Below, in pieces: positions 56,883 to 64,000 of a stretch of DNA of 64,000 nucleotides (position 1 is the first letter of the stretch; every line of letters begins with the position of its first letter). The translations under genes and the position numbers were made by a program. This DNA is from Lysinibacillus fusiformis. Lineage in GTDB: Bacteria > Bacillota > Bacilli > Bacillales_A > Planococcaceae. The stretch is from positions 1,054,001 to 1,118,000 of the forward strand of contig NZ_CP041696.1 in the NCBI RefSeq assembly GCF_007362955.1. Reading direction: 5' to 3'. The notes under the pieces were generated by a model. It made no database searches and was not told where the DNA came from. It was given only the letters and a program-made list of their open reading frames with translations.

Positions 56883-58076
56883 TTAAAATGCCACTTTATC
56901 ATTTAACGCGACAATACCAGGAAGTTCTTTACCTTCCATTAATTCAAGTGAAGCACCGCCACCAGTTGAAATGTGATCCATTTTGTCCGCTACTTCAAAT
57001 TTTTCCACAGCCGCTGCAGAATCACCGCCACCGATGACTGTATAGCCATCGGTTGTTGCCATTGCCTGTGCGACAGTTTTTGTACCATTCGCAAATTTGT
57101 CCATTTCAAAGACACCCATTGGGCCATTCCAGATGATTAATTTAGAATTTTTGATAACCTCTGCGTAGTTTTCAGCTGTTTTTGGACCTATATCTAGACC
57201 CATCCAATCTGATGGAATCGCATCTACAGTTACAATCTGCGTATCAGCATCTTTTGAAAATTCGTTTGCTACTACTGCATCAATCGGCATATGTAATTGC
57301 ACGCCTTTTGCGTTCGCTTTTTCAATGAAAGATTTTGCTAACTCAACTTTATCTTCTTCTAATAAAGACTTACCGATATCATGTCCCTGTGCTTTGATGA
57401 AAGTGAATGACAGACCACCACCGATAATTAAGTGATCTACCTTTTCTAATAAGCTTTCTATCACACCAATTTTATCTTTTACTTTGGCACCACCAATAAT
57501 CGCTGTAAATGGACGTTCCGGATTAGATAATGCTTTACCAAGAACCTCTAATTCCTTTTCCATTAAGAAGCCGGATACAGCTGGTATATGCTTCGCAATT
57601 CCTTCTGTTGAAGCGTGTGCACGGTGTGCCGCCCCAAAGGCATCATTCACATAAACGTCCGCCACACTGGCGAATTGTTCTGCTAGTGCAGGATCATTTT
57701 TCTCTTCACCAGCGTGGAAGCGAACGTTTTCAAGTAGTACGATATCTCCATTTTGCATGTTCGCAACTGCTGCTTCTACTGCTTCACCAATGGACTCCTC
57801 TAATTTTGCAACCGGTTTGCCCATCAACTCAGCTAAGCGAATACCCACTGCAGTTAAACGCATATCTTCCTTTATTTCACCTTTTGGACGACCTAAATGG
57901 GACGCTAAAATTACTTTAGCACCTTGCTCTACTAAGTACTCAATTGTTGGAATTGCTGCACGAATTCGTGTTTCATCTGTAATAGCACCTTCAGCCATTG
58001 GTACATTAAAATCCACACGTACAAAAACGCGCTTCCCTTTTACATCGATATCTTTCATTGTTTTTTTATTTAACAT
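56883..58076 (-). CDS. pgk: Phosphoglycerate kinase
   Basis: A 397-aa kinase producing ATP from 1,3-bisphosphoglycerate. I chose the ATG at 58076 ([20 protein letters not shown]) behind GAAGGGGGTTTC; a frame 14 codons longer exists but starts without a site. Substrate motifs [17 protein letters not shown] and [10 protein letters not shown] and the nucleotide region [12 protein letters not shown] are complete. It is separated from gapA by a terminator, so gapA is probably expressed more strongly. Confidence 0.97.
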   Translation of the reverse strand: MLNKKTMKDIDVKGKRVFVRVDFNVPMAEGAITDETRIRAAIPTIEYLVEQGAKVILASHLGRPKGEIKEDMRLTAVGIRLAELMGKPVAKLEESIGEAVEAAVANMQNGDIVLLENVRFHAGEEKNDPALAEQFASVADVYVNDAFGAAHRAHASTEGIAKHIPAVSGFLMEKELEVLGKALSNPERPFTAIIGGAKVKDKIGVIESLLEKVDHLIIGGGLSFTFIKAQGHDIGKSLLEEDKVELAKSFIEKANAKGVQLHMPIDAVVANEFSKDADTQIVTVDAIPSDWMGLDIGPKTAENYAEVIKNSKLIIWNGPMGVFEMDKFANGTKTVAQAMATTDGYTVIGGGDSAAAVEKFEVADKMDHISTGGGASLELMEGKELPGIVALNDKVAF

Positions 58077-58245
58077 GAAGAAACCCCCTTCAAATTTTTT
58101 TTGGCTCATGTCTGTCATGTGCTTCGCCCATCTTGGTTCTGCACACTTTCTACTGATACCCTTATTTTTGAAAATTAACTTTTACTAAATAGTAGCAAAA
58201 GTTACGTAGTATGTCTTATAAATGCTTTATTATTTTTTTATCTAA

Positions 58246-58278
58246 AAAAGGAGTAAGGGTAAACGTCCCCTACTCCCA
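58246..58278 (-). terminator. Partial terminator between gapA and pgk
   Basis: GGAGTAGGG and CCTTACTCC arms on the minus strand are followed by TTTTTTAG. It lies about 105 bp past gapA, with 170 bp before pgk, in which I see no further gene. Confidence 0.8.
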
Positions 58279-58384
58279 TTACCCTTGTATATTATATCTT
58301 TTAGATATTATAAAGGCTATACTTTTTATGCGTAAAAAGCGGTATTATGTCACACTTTTTACTTCGAATTGCGAATTATGACAC

Positions 58385-59401
58385 TTATTTATGATTTAAA
58401 CCTTGTTCTGCAATATATAATGCTAAGTCCATTAATCGAGTAGAGTAACCAATTTCGTTATCATACCACGCAAGTACCTTTACCATACTATTTTCTAATA
58501 CCATAGTAGAAAGACCGTCAACAGTTGAAGAATTATGATTACCATTATAGTCAATTGATACGAGTGGTAACTCATTATAGCCTAAAATATTTTTCAGCTC
58601 ATTTTCAGAAGCTTCTTTTAAAGCAGCGTTGATAGCATCTTTTGTAACTTCCGCTTTTAGTTCTACTACTAAATCCACACACGAAACATTTGGTGTAGGC
58701 ACACGCATAGAGAAGCCATCTAATTTACCTTTTAACTGTGGTAATACTTTAGAAACGGCTACAGCTGCTCCAGTAGTTGTTGGAATCATTGACACAGCTC
58801 CTGCACGTGCTCGACGCGGATCAGAGTGCGGGAAGTCTAAAATACGTTGGTCATTCGTGTATGAGTGAATTGTTGTCATCATACCGCGCTCAATACCAAA
58901 CTTTTCATCCAATATTTTTGCTACAGGTGCGAGACAGTTTGTTGTACATGAAGCATTAGAAATGACATCATCTGTTTTTGGATTGTAATCCTGATGGTTT
59001 ACACCCATTACAAATGTTGGCATGTCACCTTTCGCTGGCGCTGAAAGGATTGCTTTTTTTGCACCTGCTTCAATATGCTTACCTACTTCTTCCATTGAGC
59101 GGAATTTACCTGTACATTCAAGTACCACATCAACACCAAGTTCACCCCATGGCAATTGTACTGGATCTTTTTCAGCAAATACTTTAACTGTTTTACCATT
59201 CACTACGAAAGAATCACCTTCTGCATGCACTTCAGCATCATAGACACCATGTACAGAATCATATGTTAATAAATGCGCGAGCTGACCAGCATCTGTTAAA
59301 TCATTCACTGCAACTACTTCAAATTCATCATGCTTCATTGCTTCACGAAATACTAAGCGTCCAATACGTCCAAATCCATTAATTGCTAATTTTAATGCCA
59401 T
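58385..59401 (-). CDS. gapA: Glyceraldehyde-3-phosphate dehydrogenase, type I
   Basis: A 338-aa NAD-dependent dehydrogenase: Rossmann start NGFGRIGRLVFRE, the acidic NAD selector in VVAVNDLTD, catalytic Cys152 in SNASCTTNCLAP, His in the THSYTNDQ-like block (IHSYTNDQR) and the WYDNEIGYSTRLMDL end. It produces 1,3-bisphosphoglycerate. It directly follows its regulator cggR, as in B. subtilis, and is the glycolytic (gapA) rather than gluconeogenic form by that context. Confidence 0.97.
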   Translation of the reverse strand: MALKLAINGFGRIGRLVFREAMKHDEFEVVAVNDLTDAGQLAHLLTYDSVHGVYDAEVHAEGDSFVVNGKTVKVFAEKDPVQLPWGELGVDVVLECTGKFRSMEEVGKHIEAGAKKAILSAPAKGDMPTFVMGVNHQDYNPKTDDVISNASCTTNCLAPVAKILDEKFGIERGMMTTIHSYTNDQRILDFPHSDPRRARAGAVSMIPTTTGAAVAVSKVLPQLKGKLDGFSMRVPTPNVSCVDLVVELKAEVTKDAINAALKEASENELKNILGYNELPLVSIDYNGNHNSSTVDGLSTMVLENSMVKVLAWYDNEIGYSTRLMDLALYIAEQGLNHK

Positions 59402-59433
59402 TTCAATTCCTCCAATAATGTTTGTATTTATAT

Positions 59434-60468
59434 TTACAGATAACGTTCAGCAATTGCTTTCGCTGCCGCTTCATCCGTTATAAAAATAGTCTGTTTCGGT
59501 GCTACTTTAAAATACGAAAGCATCGCATTCACTTTTTGCTTACCTGCAGCAACCGCAATGATGTGCTGACATTTCTCTACTTGTTCAAGCTGAATACCAA
59601 TCGTGCGAATTCGATGCACAATTTCTCCTTCAGCATTAAAGTAATAGCCAAATGCTTCGCTGACAGCTCCTTTTTCCTCGAGAATTCGCAAATCCTCCGG
59701 CGACGAATTACGGCGAATAGCCATTTCCTCCGCAGAACCGATACCATGAATCACACAGTCAGCCTGATCATAGTAAGCCATCATTTCAATAACCATTGGC
59801 TCTTTTAGCATCGCTTGATATGCTTGCTCACTTAAATGTTCCGGTAAAAACAACGTTCGATGCTGGGCATTCATCTGCATCGCAAATGTTGCGACAAGTG
59901 TATTGGCTTGCATCTGCATTTCATGCCCAATTCCCCCACGTGCTGCAACAAATGTTATATCCCGCTGAGCATCTAGTGGTTGTAAAAATTGCGCAAGCGA
60001 AGCCACCGATTTGCCACCTGTGACAGCGACAACTTGCTCCCCCATAATAGTTGATAGGAATTGGTGTGCTGCCTCCTTACCAAGCAATGTCAATACCGTT
60101 TCATCTTCTTTATAATCACCTGGTACAACAATCACATGTTGCAAACCAAATCGATTTTCGAGCGATTTAGCAAGCTGTGTAAGCCCAGACCATTCGTAAA
60201 CTAATGATCGTAGCTGTTCAATAACTGCTATGCCATCACTCGTACATACCATACCCGACTTTTGAGTATCTAATAACCCTTGCTCACGTAAAATATCGGT
60301 TTCTTTTCGTATTTCACGCTCTGTCATTTTCAGTGATTCTGCAAGTGTACGTCGTCCAATGGGTTGCATGAGCTGAATCGATTGCAAGATGCGATATCTT
60401 GCTTGAAGAAGCGGATACATTTCCGGAAGTAGTCTTTGCTGTGCCTCAGGTATGCTAAACATACGCAT
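59434..60468 (-). CDS. cggR: Central glycolytic genes regulator CggR
   Basis: A 344-aa SorC/DeoR-family repressor. The N-terminal helix-turn-helix (RYRILQSIQLMQPIGRRTLA, ESLKMTEREIRKETDILREQ) is followed by a sugar-phosphate-binding domain (HVIVVPGDYKEDETVLTLLG, AVTGGKSVASLAQFL, VHRIRTIGIQLEQVEKCQHI). In B. subtilis it represses the gapA operon until fructose-1,6-bisphosphate binds. Here it heads the cggR-gapA-pgk-tpiA-gpmI-eno operon and has matching direct repeats in its own leader. Confidence 0.95.
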   Translation of the reverse strand: MRMFSIPEAQQRLLPEMYPLLQARYRILQSIQLMQPIGRRTLAESLKMTEREIRKETDILREQGLLDTQKSGMVCTSDGIAVIEQLRSLVYEWSGLTQLAKSLENRFGLQHVIVVPGDYKEDETVLTLLGKEAAHQFLSTIMGEQVVAVTGGKSVASLAQFLQPLDAQRDITFVAARGGIGHEMQMQANTLVATFAMQMNAQHRTLFLPEHLSEQAYQAMLKEPMVIEMMAYYDQADCVIHGIGSAEEMAIRRNSSPEDLRILEEKGAVSEAFGYYFNAEGEIVHRIRTIGIQLEQVEKCQHIIAVAAGKQKVNAMLSYFKVAPKQTIFITDEAAAKAIAERYL

Positions 60469-60488
60469 CTACTACCTTTCAATTATAA

Positions 60489-60528
60489 CGGGACTTTTTT
60501 TATCCCACTACATAAAATTATGTCCCAC
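60489..60528 (-). promoter_or_regulatory. Putative CggR operator
   Basis: The minus strand carries two direct copies of a GTGGGA-type half site (GTGGGACATAATTTTATG, then AGTGGGATAAAAAAAGTCCC), similar to the paired CGGGAC-N6-TGTC repeats known for B. subtilis CggR. It lies just downstream of the promoter, so bound protein would block elongation. Confidence 0.7.
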
Positions 60529-60538
60529 TTGTGATTTC

Positions 60539-60567
60539 ATTATAATATGGATTGTAAAAAAGGGCAA
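60539..60567 (-). promoter_or_regulatory. Promoter of the cggR-gapA operon
   Basis: Minus strand: -35 TTGCCC (60562-60567), 17-bp spacer, -10 TATAAT (60539-60544). The CggR operator follows immediately. Confidence 0.7.
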
Positions 60568-60717
60568 GTAAATAATGGTATATCATTATTTATTGTCCTG
60601 GCCGAAAGATGCAAATTATAATCAATCGTTTTTTATGGTTCTAACATTTTCAGAGCTGCAAATCATTCTTAAGCTGTACGGTATTGCCTATTGCTATGCA
60701 TCAATCCGTTTTTTCTA

Positions 60718-60974
60718 CATAAAGTGAAAAACTTCAATCAGTGGGGAATTTCTTCATCCTCCACTTTAAATAGAGGAACACAAGCTAAAACCTTCACATC
60801 CTGTGAAAAAGCTTGTGTGACCAACATCCTGTCGCTGCCGCTTCGCTTTCGCACATAAAACATCTGTTGCCCCGAACCAATCGGGCTTTTACGTTCAGTT
60901 GATCGCCCACCTAGATAACTCGTTCTCATCTTTCCACTTGAGGTGGGCGTCTTACTGACTGTTAATGCAGGAAA
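60718..60974. repeat. Structured repeat family, single divergent copy B
   Basis: Starts AAAGTGAAAAACTTCAATCA and ends GACTGTTAATGCAGG, with the family block GAACCAATCGGGCTTTTACG in the middle. About 80 bp are inserted in the first hairpin. A third stem CGCCCACCT...AGGTGGGCG is perfect here, supporting the structure inferred for the arrays. Confidence 0.75.
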
Positions 60975-61010
60975 AAAAATCCCGTAACCTTCATGTACGG
61001 TTACGAGATT
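60972..61010 (-). terminator. Terminator of the 40-aa gene
   Basis: TCTCGTAACC and GGTTACGGGA arms on the minus strand around a 9-base loop, followed by eight T. Confidence 0.85.
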
Positions 61011-61018
61011 CTTGTTAA

Positions 61019-61141
61019 TTAATTTGTAAAAGATAGTACAGCGTTTTTCTTGAATCTTGCTAAAGCTTTTGTAGCCTCATTTTTATTTGTGTATTCAAAA
61101 ATACGAATATCCTTTTTCTCAAATACTGTAATAACCCACAT
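61019..61141 (-). CDS. Conserved-looking small protein, 40 aa
   Basis: The ATG at 61141 has an AAGGGAGATT site and encodes MWVITVFEKKDIRIFEYTNK, NEATKALARFKKNAVLSFTN. The pattern of a beta strand, a FEY-T--EA helix and a final strand resembles a short protein found in several Bacillus genomes. It has its own terminator. The function is unknown; the size is below most gene-calling cut-offs. Confidence 0.7.
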   Translation of the reverse strand: MWVITVFEKKDIRIFEYTNKNEATKALARFKKNAVLSFTN

Positions 61142-61355
61142 TGTAAAATCTCCCTTCAAATTGTTTTTGTAATATGACAAACACTATAATGTGATACTTT
61201 TATATAAACTGTCTTATAACAACTTCTTGCTGATTCCTATTCTACTCCGATTTTTTTAAAAATAAAGCTTTATGTGAAGGTCTTCACAAACTGTTCATAT
61301 TCAAAACGCTTTCATTGAACAAATTGTGAAAACTGCTATTTTGTGAGCATAAATA

Positions 61356-61400
61356 AAAAAACACTCAGTTAAAAGATTGCTCCTTTATACTGAGTGTTTA
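61356..61400 (-). terminator. Terminator of the PaiB-like gene
   Basis: AAACACTCAGT and ACTGAGTGTTT arms on the minus strand with a 19-base loop, followed by TTTTA. Confidence 0.85.
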
Positions 61401-61404
61401 TCGT

Positions 61405-62013
61405 TTACTTAATATTTTTCTTCATTAAATGGGCGATTTGTTGCTCGTTTGATTGCTCTATTTCCTCTAGCTGCTTAATGACTAATTGTTGGCGGTCTGT
61501 TGAATGATTTTGACTCAATTTCTTTTTACCTTCCATACGCGAAATCTTTACTTTAAAACCTTGAACTCCTTTATTTAAATTTGTTATAAGTTTTGAGTCC
61601 ACTTCAGCCAAGCTATATGGGCTATCGTTCCCTTCGTATTTTGCAATCATCTTGTTAAAGGAATTGACTAATTCCTCATCATTCTTCATAAGCTCAATTT
61701 CTCCGTAAACATGTACCGCTACATAGTTCCATGTAGGAACAGCTTGATTTGTTTCATACCATGACGGAGATATGTAGCAATGAGGACCTTGGAAGACCGC
61801 TAAAACATCTTGCTGCTCGATGTTCTTCCATTGCGGATTACCTTTTGCAAAATGGCCAATCAAACAATCCTGCGTTTCATTGAACAATAAAGGAAGATGA
61901 GTCGCATATGGCATTCCTTCATAAGTAGAAAACAATGTAGCAAAACTGTTCGTTTGTATCACCGCGACCATCTCAGATCTATCTTTTATTTTAAATGCCG
62001 CTGGTATATACAT
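61405..62013 (-). CDS. PaiB-like FMN-binding regulatory protein
   Basis: A 202-aa protein of the PaiB/FMN-binding split-barrel family: [20 protein letters not shown] at the start, [13 protein letters not shown], the [20 protein letters not shown] block and [18 protein letters not shown]. In B. subtilis PaiB, with PaiA, lowers expression of degradative enzyme and sporulation genes. No paiA neighbour is present. It binds FMN or a related cofactor by family. Confidence 0.85.
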   Translation of the reverse strand: MYIPAAFKIKDRSEMVAVIQTNSFATLFSTYEGMPYATHLPLLFNETQDCLIGHFAKGNPQWKNIEQQDVLAVFQGPHCYISPSWYETNQAVPTWNYVAVHVYGEIELMKNDEELVNSFNKMIAKYEGNDSPYSLAEVDSKLITNLNKGVQGFKVKISRMEGKKKLSQNHSTDRQQLVIKQLEEIEQSNEQQIAHLMKKNIK

Positions 62014-62056
62014 GAGCAGAGCCCCTTCCTTATTATCATTTAATATAAAATTTGAG

Positions 62057-62287
62057 TTATAAAAGCCCTTCAGTGAGGGTTACATAATCTAAATTGCCAT
62101 ATTGTATTATATGACCATCTTTTTCTACCACAGGAATCATCAGCATATATTTTTCATGGATCACTTCATCCGCTTCGATGTCGATAATTTCTATATTAAA
62201 TGCTATATCTTCTTGTACAAGCTTCAAAGTACGTAAACCCTCTACACATAGCGCACAATTAGATCGACTAAAAAATTTCACGTTCAT
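62057..62287 (-). CDS. Glutaredoxin-like (DUF836) thioredoxin-fold protein
   Basis: A 76-aa thioredoxin-fold protein with the redox motif CALC (Cys11, Cys14) after the first strand ([16 protein letters not shown]), the cis-proline segment MIPVVEKDG and a short C-terminal helix. It probably performs thiol-disulfide exchange in the cytoplasm; partners are unknown. It is 43 bp upstream of the PaiB-like gene on the same strand, so the two may be co-transcribed. Confidence 0.8.
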   Translation of the reverse strand: MNVKFFSRSNCALCVEGLRTLKLVQEDIAFNIEIIDIEADEVIHEKYMLMIPVVEKDGHIIQYGNLDYVTLTEGLL

Positions 62288-62314
62288 TTACTCCCCACCT
62301 CCTAAAGCTATTAT

Positions 62315-63250
62315 AAAGTGAAACTCCTATCAGTGGGGGTTTTCTTCATCCCCACGAATTGCTAGTTGAACCATTCGGGCTTTTACGGTCAGTTGTTCGA
62401 CCACCTAGTTGACTGATTCTGATCTTTTAACTTGAGTTGGGCGCCTTGTACCTGACGCTTCGCTTTCGGAACAGATGAATTACTGACCGTTAATGCGGGA
62501 TAAAGTGAAACTCCTATCAGTGGGGGTTTTCTTCATCCTCACTGATTGCTAGTTGAACCAATCGGGCTTTTACGGTCAGTTGTTCGACCACCTAGTTGAC
62601 TGATTCTGATCTTTTAACTTGAGTTGGGCGCCTTGTACCTGACGCTTCGCTTTCGGAACAGATAAATTACTGACCGTTAATGCGGGATAAAGTGAAACTC
62701 CTATCAGTGGGGGTTTTCTTCATCCTCACTGATTGCTAGTTGAACCAATCGGGCTTTTACGGTCAGTTGTTCGACCACCTAGTTGGCTGATTCTGATCTT
62801 TTAACTTGAGTTGGGCGCCTTGTACCTGACGCTTCGCTTTCGGAACAGATGAATTACTGACCGTTAATGCGGGATAAAGTGAAACTCCAATCAGTGGGGG
62901 TTTTCTTCATCCTCACTGATTGCTAGTTGAACCAATCGGGCTTTTACGGTCAGTTGTTCGACCACCTAGTTGACTGATTCTGATCTTTTAACTTGAGTTG
63001 GGCGCCTTGTACCTGACGCTTCGCTTTCGGAACAGATGAATTACTGACCGTTAATGCGGGATAAAGTGAAACTCCAATCAGTGGGGGTTTTCTTCATCCT
63101 CACTGATTGCTAGTTGAACCAATCGGGCTTTTACGGTCAGTTGTTCGACCACCTAGTTGGCTGATTCTGATCTTTTAACTTGAGTTGGGCGCCTTGTACC
63201 TGACGCTTCGCTTTCGGAACAGATGAATTACTGACCGTTAATGCGGGATA
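62315..63250. repeat. Structured repeat array C: five tandem copies of exactly 187 bp
   Basis: Copies begin at 62315, 62502, 62689, 62876 and 63063. Each starts AAAGTGAAACTCC, has a first hairpin (ATCAGTGGGG...CCTCACTGAT), the block AATCGGGCTTTTACGGTCAG, an inner stem region around GACCACCTAG and the segment GACGCTTCGCTTTCGGAACA, and closes with ACTGACCGTTAATGCGGGAT. Copies differ at only a few positions. It is the longer variant of array A, with about 73 bp more in the middle. Confidence 0.92.
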
Positions 63251-63281
63251 AAACAAAATTAAATATTCTGTATGTGCCTAC

Positions 63282-64000
63282 AATCGAGTAGGAGGGAGTG
63301 ATTAACTCCCGACCTCTCACACCACCGTACGTACCGTTCGGTATACGGCGGTTCAATTAAGAGGATAACGCAAAGTTTCATAACGAGCTAATAGACTTTT
63401 GAGCCCTCGGGAACTCCAATAGGAGTTTCCGAGGGTTCTGTCTAGTATCGGGCTTTTAGATATTCTCCAGTAACTTTTACGTGAGTTGCCCCATTCGTAA
63501 GCCTTTCCTTTCGAGGCGCCTAACCCTATGAGTTTTCTCACCTTGGTTCTTGGTAGCTTCCAATCCTTCCACGTACACATTCGAAGTCTTCTTCTGATCC
63601 ACGAATCGAAGTTCCTGAAAACACTTGGCGTATCTGCCAATGCGAAGTAACCGCACCACCCTATCAGGTATTGATTGAGTTCCTGGATACGATAATCCAT
63701 CGAATAAGGTTTCTTCCTAGAGGTTATCTCTCGAATTTTGTTCTTCATCCGTTTCACGCTTTCTTTGGCGATGCGAACCTTTGGTTCTATACCATTAGTG
63801 AAACTGAATCCAAGAAACTTCCTTTTCCAAGGACGGTCTACTGCTGACTTATTCAGGTTAACTTTCAACTTAAGTTTCCCTTCAATAAACCAAGTAACAG
63901 AGTTCATGACCCGATTGCCTGATTTCTTTGTTTTCACATAGATATTGCAGTCATTGGCGTATCTTACAAATTTATGACCTCTTTCCTCCAATTCCTTGTC
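63282..64000 (-). mobile_element. Group IIC intron, second copy (3' part, continues off the right edge)
   Basis: From 63282 the sequence is nearly identical to the complete copy at 9982, starting at the same 3' terminal base. A few substitutions separate the two, four of which change the protein. The intron lies 31 bp from array C. Its 5' half is outside the window. Confidence 0.93.
63353..64000 (-). CDS. ltrA: Group II intron reverse transcriptase, partial, catalytic motif YAND
   Basis: About 216 C-terminal residues of the intron maturase are visible. Compared with the copy at 10053 there are four changes: the catalytic YADD becomes YAND (a C to T change on the plus strand near 63955), ELKVRIA becomes EPKVRIA, YSIDYRI becomes YSMDYRI and the end RYQLN becomes RYPLN. 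The first Asp of YADD binds the catalytic metal, so polymerase activity should be lost while the splicing-related domain remains. The frame is otherwise open. Confidence 0.9.
   Translation of the reverse strand, partial: DKELEERGHKFVRYANDCNIYVKTKKSGNRVMNSVTWFIEGKLKLKVNLNKSAVDRPWKRKFLGFSFTNGIEPKVRIAKESVKRMKNKIREITSRKKPYSMDYRIQELNQYLIGWCGYFALADTPSVFRNFDSWIRRRLRMCTWKDWKLPRTKVRKLIGLGASKGKAYEWGNSRKSYWRISKSPILDRTLGNSYWSSRGLKSLLARYETLRYPLN

Noticed and set aside
58134..58188. Upstream extension of pgk to 58118
   Set aside because: The longer frame has no ribosome binding site; the start at 58076 has a strong site and matches the usual N-terminus.
62315..63250. CRISPR array
   Set aside because: The repeat period is 187 bp with no unique spacers, and no cas genes are nearby.

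Overview
The window is low-GC Firmicute DNA, most probably Lysinibacillus or a close relative in the Bacillales. The evidence is the gene order ssrA-smpB-rnr-est-secG, the operon cggR-gapA-pgk-tpiA-gpmI-eno, a dltXABCD operon, strong AGGAGG ribosome binding sites, and a tmRNA whose tag reads (A)GKQQNLAFAA. The genus is inferred from general gene content, not from any database comparison.

Positions 1-14650 hold a reduced phage locus. On the minus strand it encodes a complete-looking siphophage tail module: tail terminator, major tail protein, tail assembly chaperone with a lambda-type GGGAAAG frameshift, 1476-aa tape measure, distal tail protein, tail fibre-like protein and a Gp37-like protein that runs off the left edge. 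To its right come a group IIC intron (9982-11868), three 195-bp repeats carrying terminators in series, an ArpU-type late regulator and two small genes. A plus-strand LexA/CI-like repressor closes the locus, with palindromic operators in the divergent promoter region. No terminase, portal, capsid, replication or integrase gene is visible where it would be expected. The locus is therefore either a decayed prophage or a domesticated flexible (F-type) tailocin.

Positions 14935-23011 are ordinary metabolism: a 3-hydroxyacyl-CoA dehydrogenase, a phnDCEE-type phosphonate/phosphite ABC transporter with a trailing secreted GATase-like protein, and a divergent metallophosphatase/5'-nucleotidase. PhoP-box-like 11-bp repeats lie upstream of phnD and of the alkaline phosphatase gene near 46 kb, which suggests a shared phosphate-starvation response.

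Positions 23012-38527, ending at the 3' end of ssrA, are an accessory region full of fragments: pieces of an SDR oxidoreductase, a BceB-like permease, a TniQ-like transposition protein and an IS end pair. Intact genes here include a GIY-YIG/DUF2075 helicase coupled to a MazG-like pyrophosphohydrolase (a candidate defence pair), two leaderless serine proteases (trypsin-like and subtilisin-like), a chemoreceptor, and a secreted toxin-like protein interrupted by one stop codon and followed by a small membrane protein.

Positions 38528-64000 are mostly conserved core: ssrA, smpB, rnr, est, secG, a transglutaminase-like lipoprotein, alkaline phosphatase, dltXABCD and the glycolytic operon with its CggR regulator and operator. 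Core genes are separated by repeats: a 21-bp tandem array (39974-40206), and three occurrences of one structured repeat family (4 x 115 bp at 47915, a single divergent copy at 60718, 5 x 187 bp at 62315). The window ends inside a second copy of the group IIC intron, whose reverse transcriptase carries YAND in place of the catalytic YADD.
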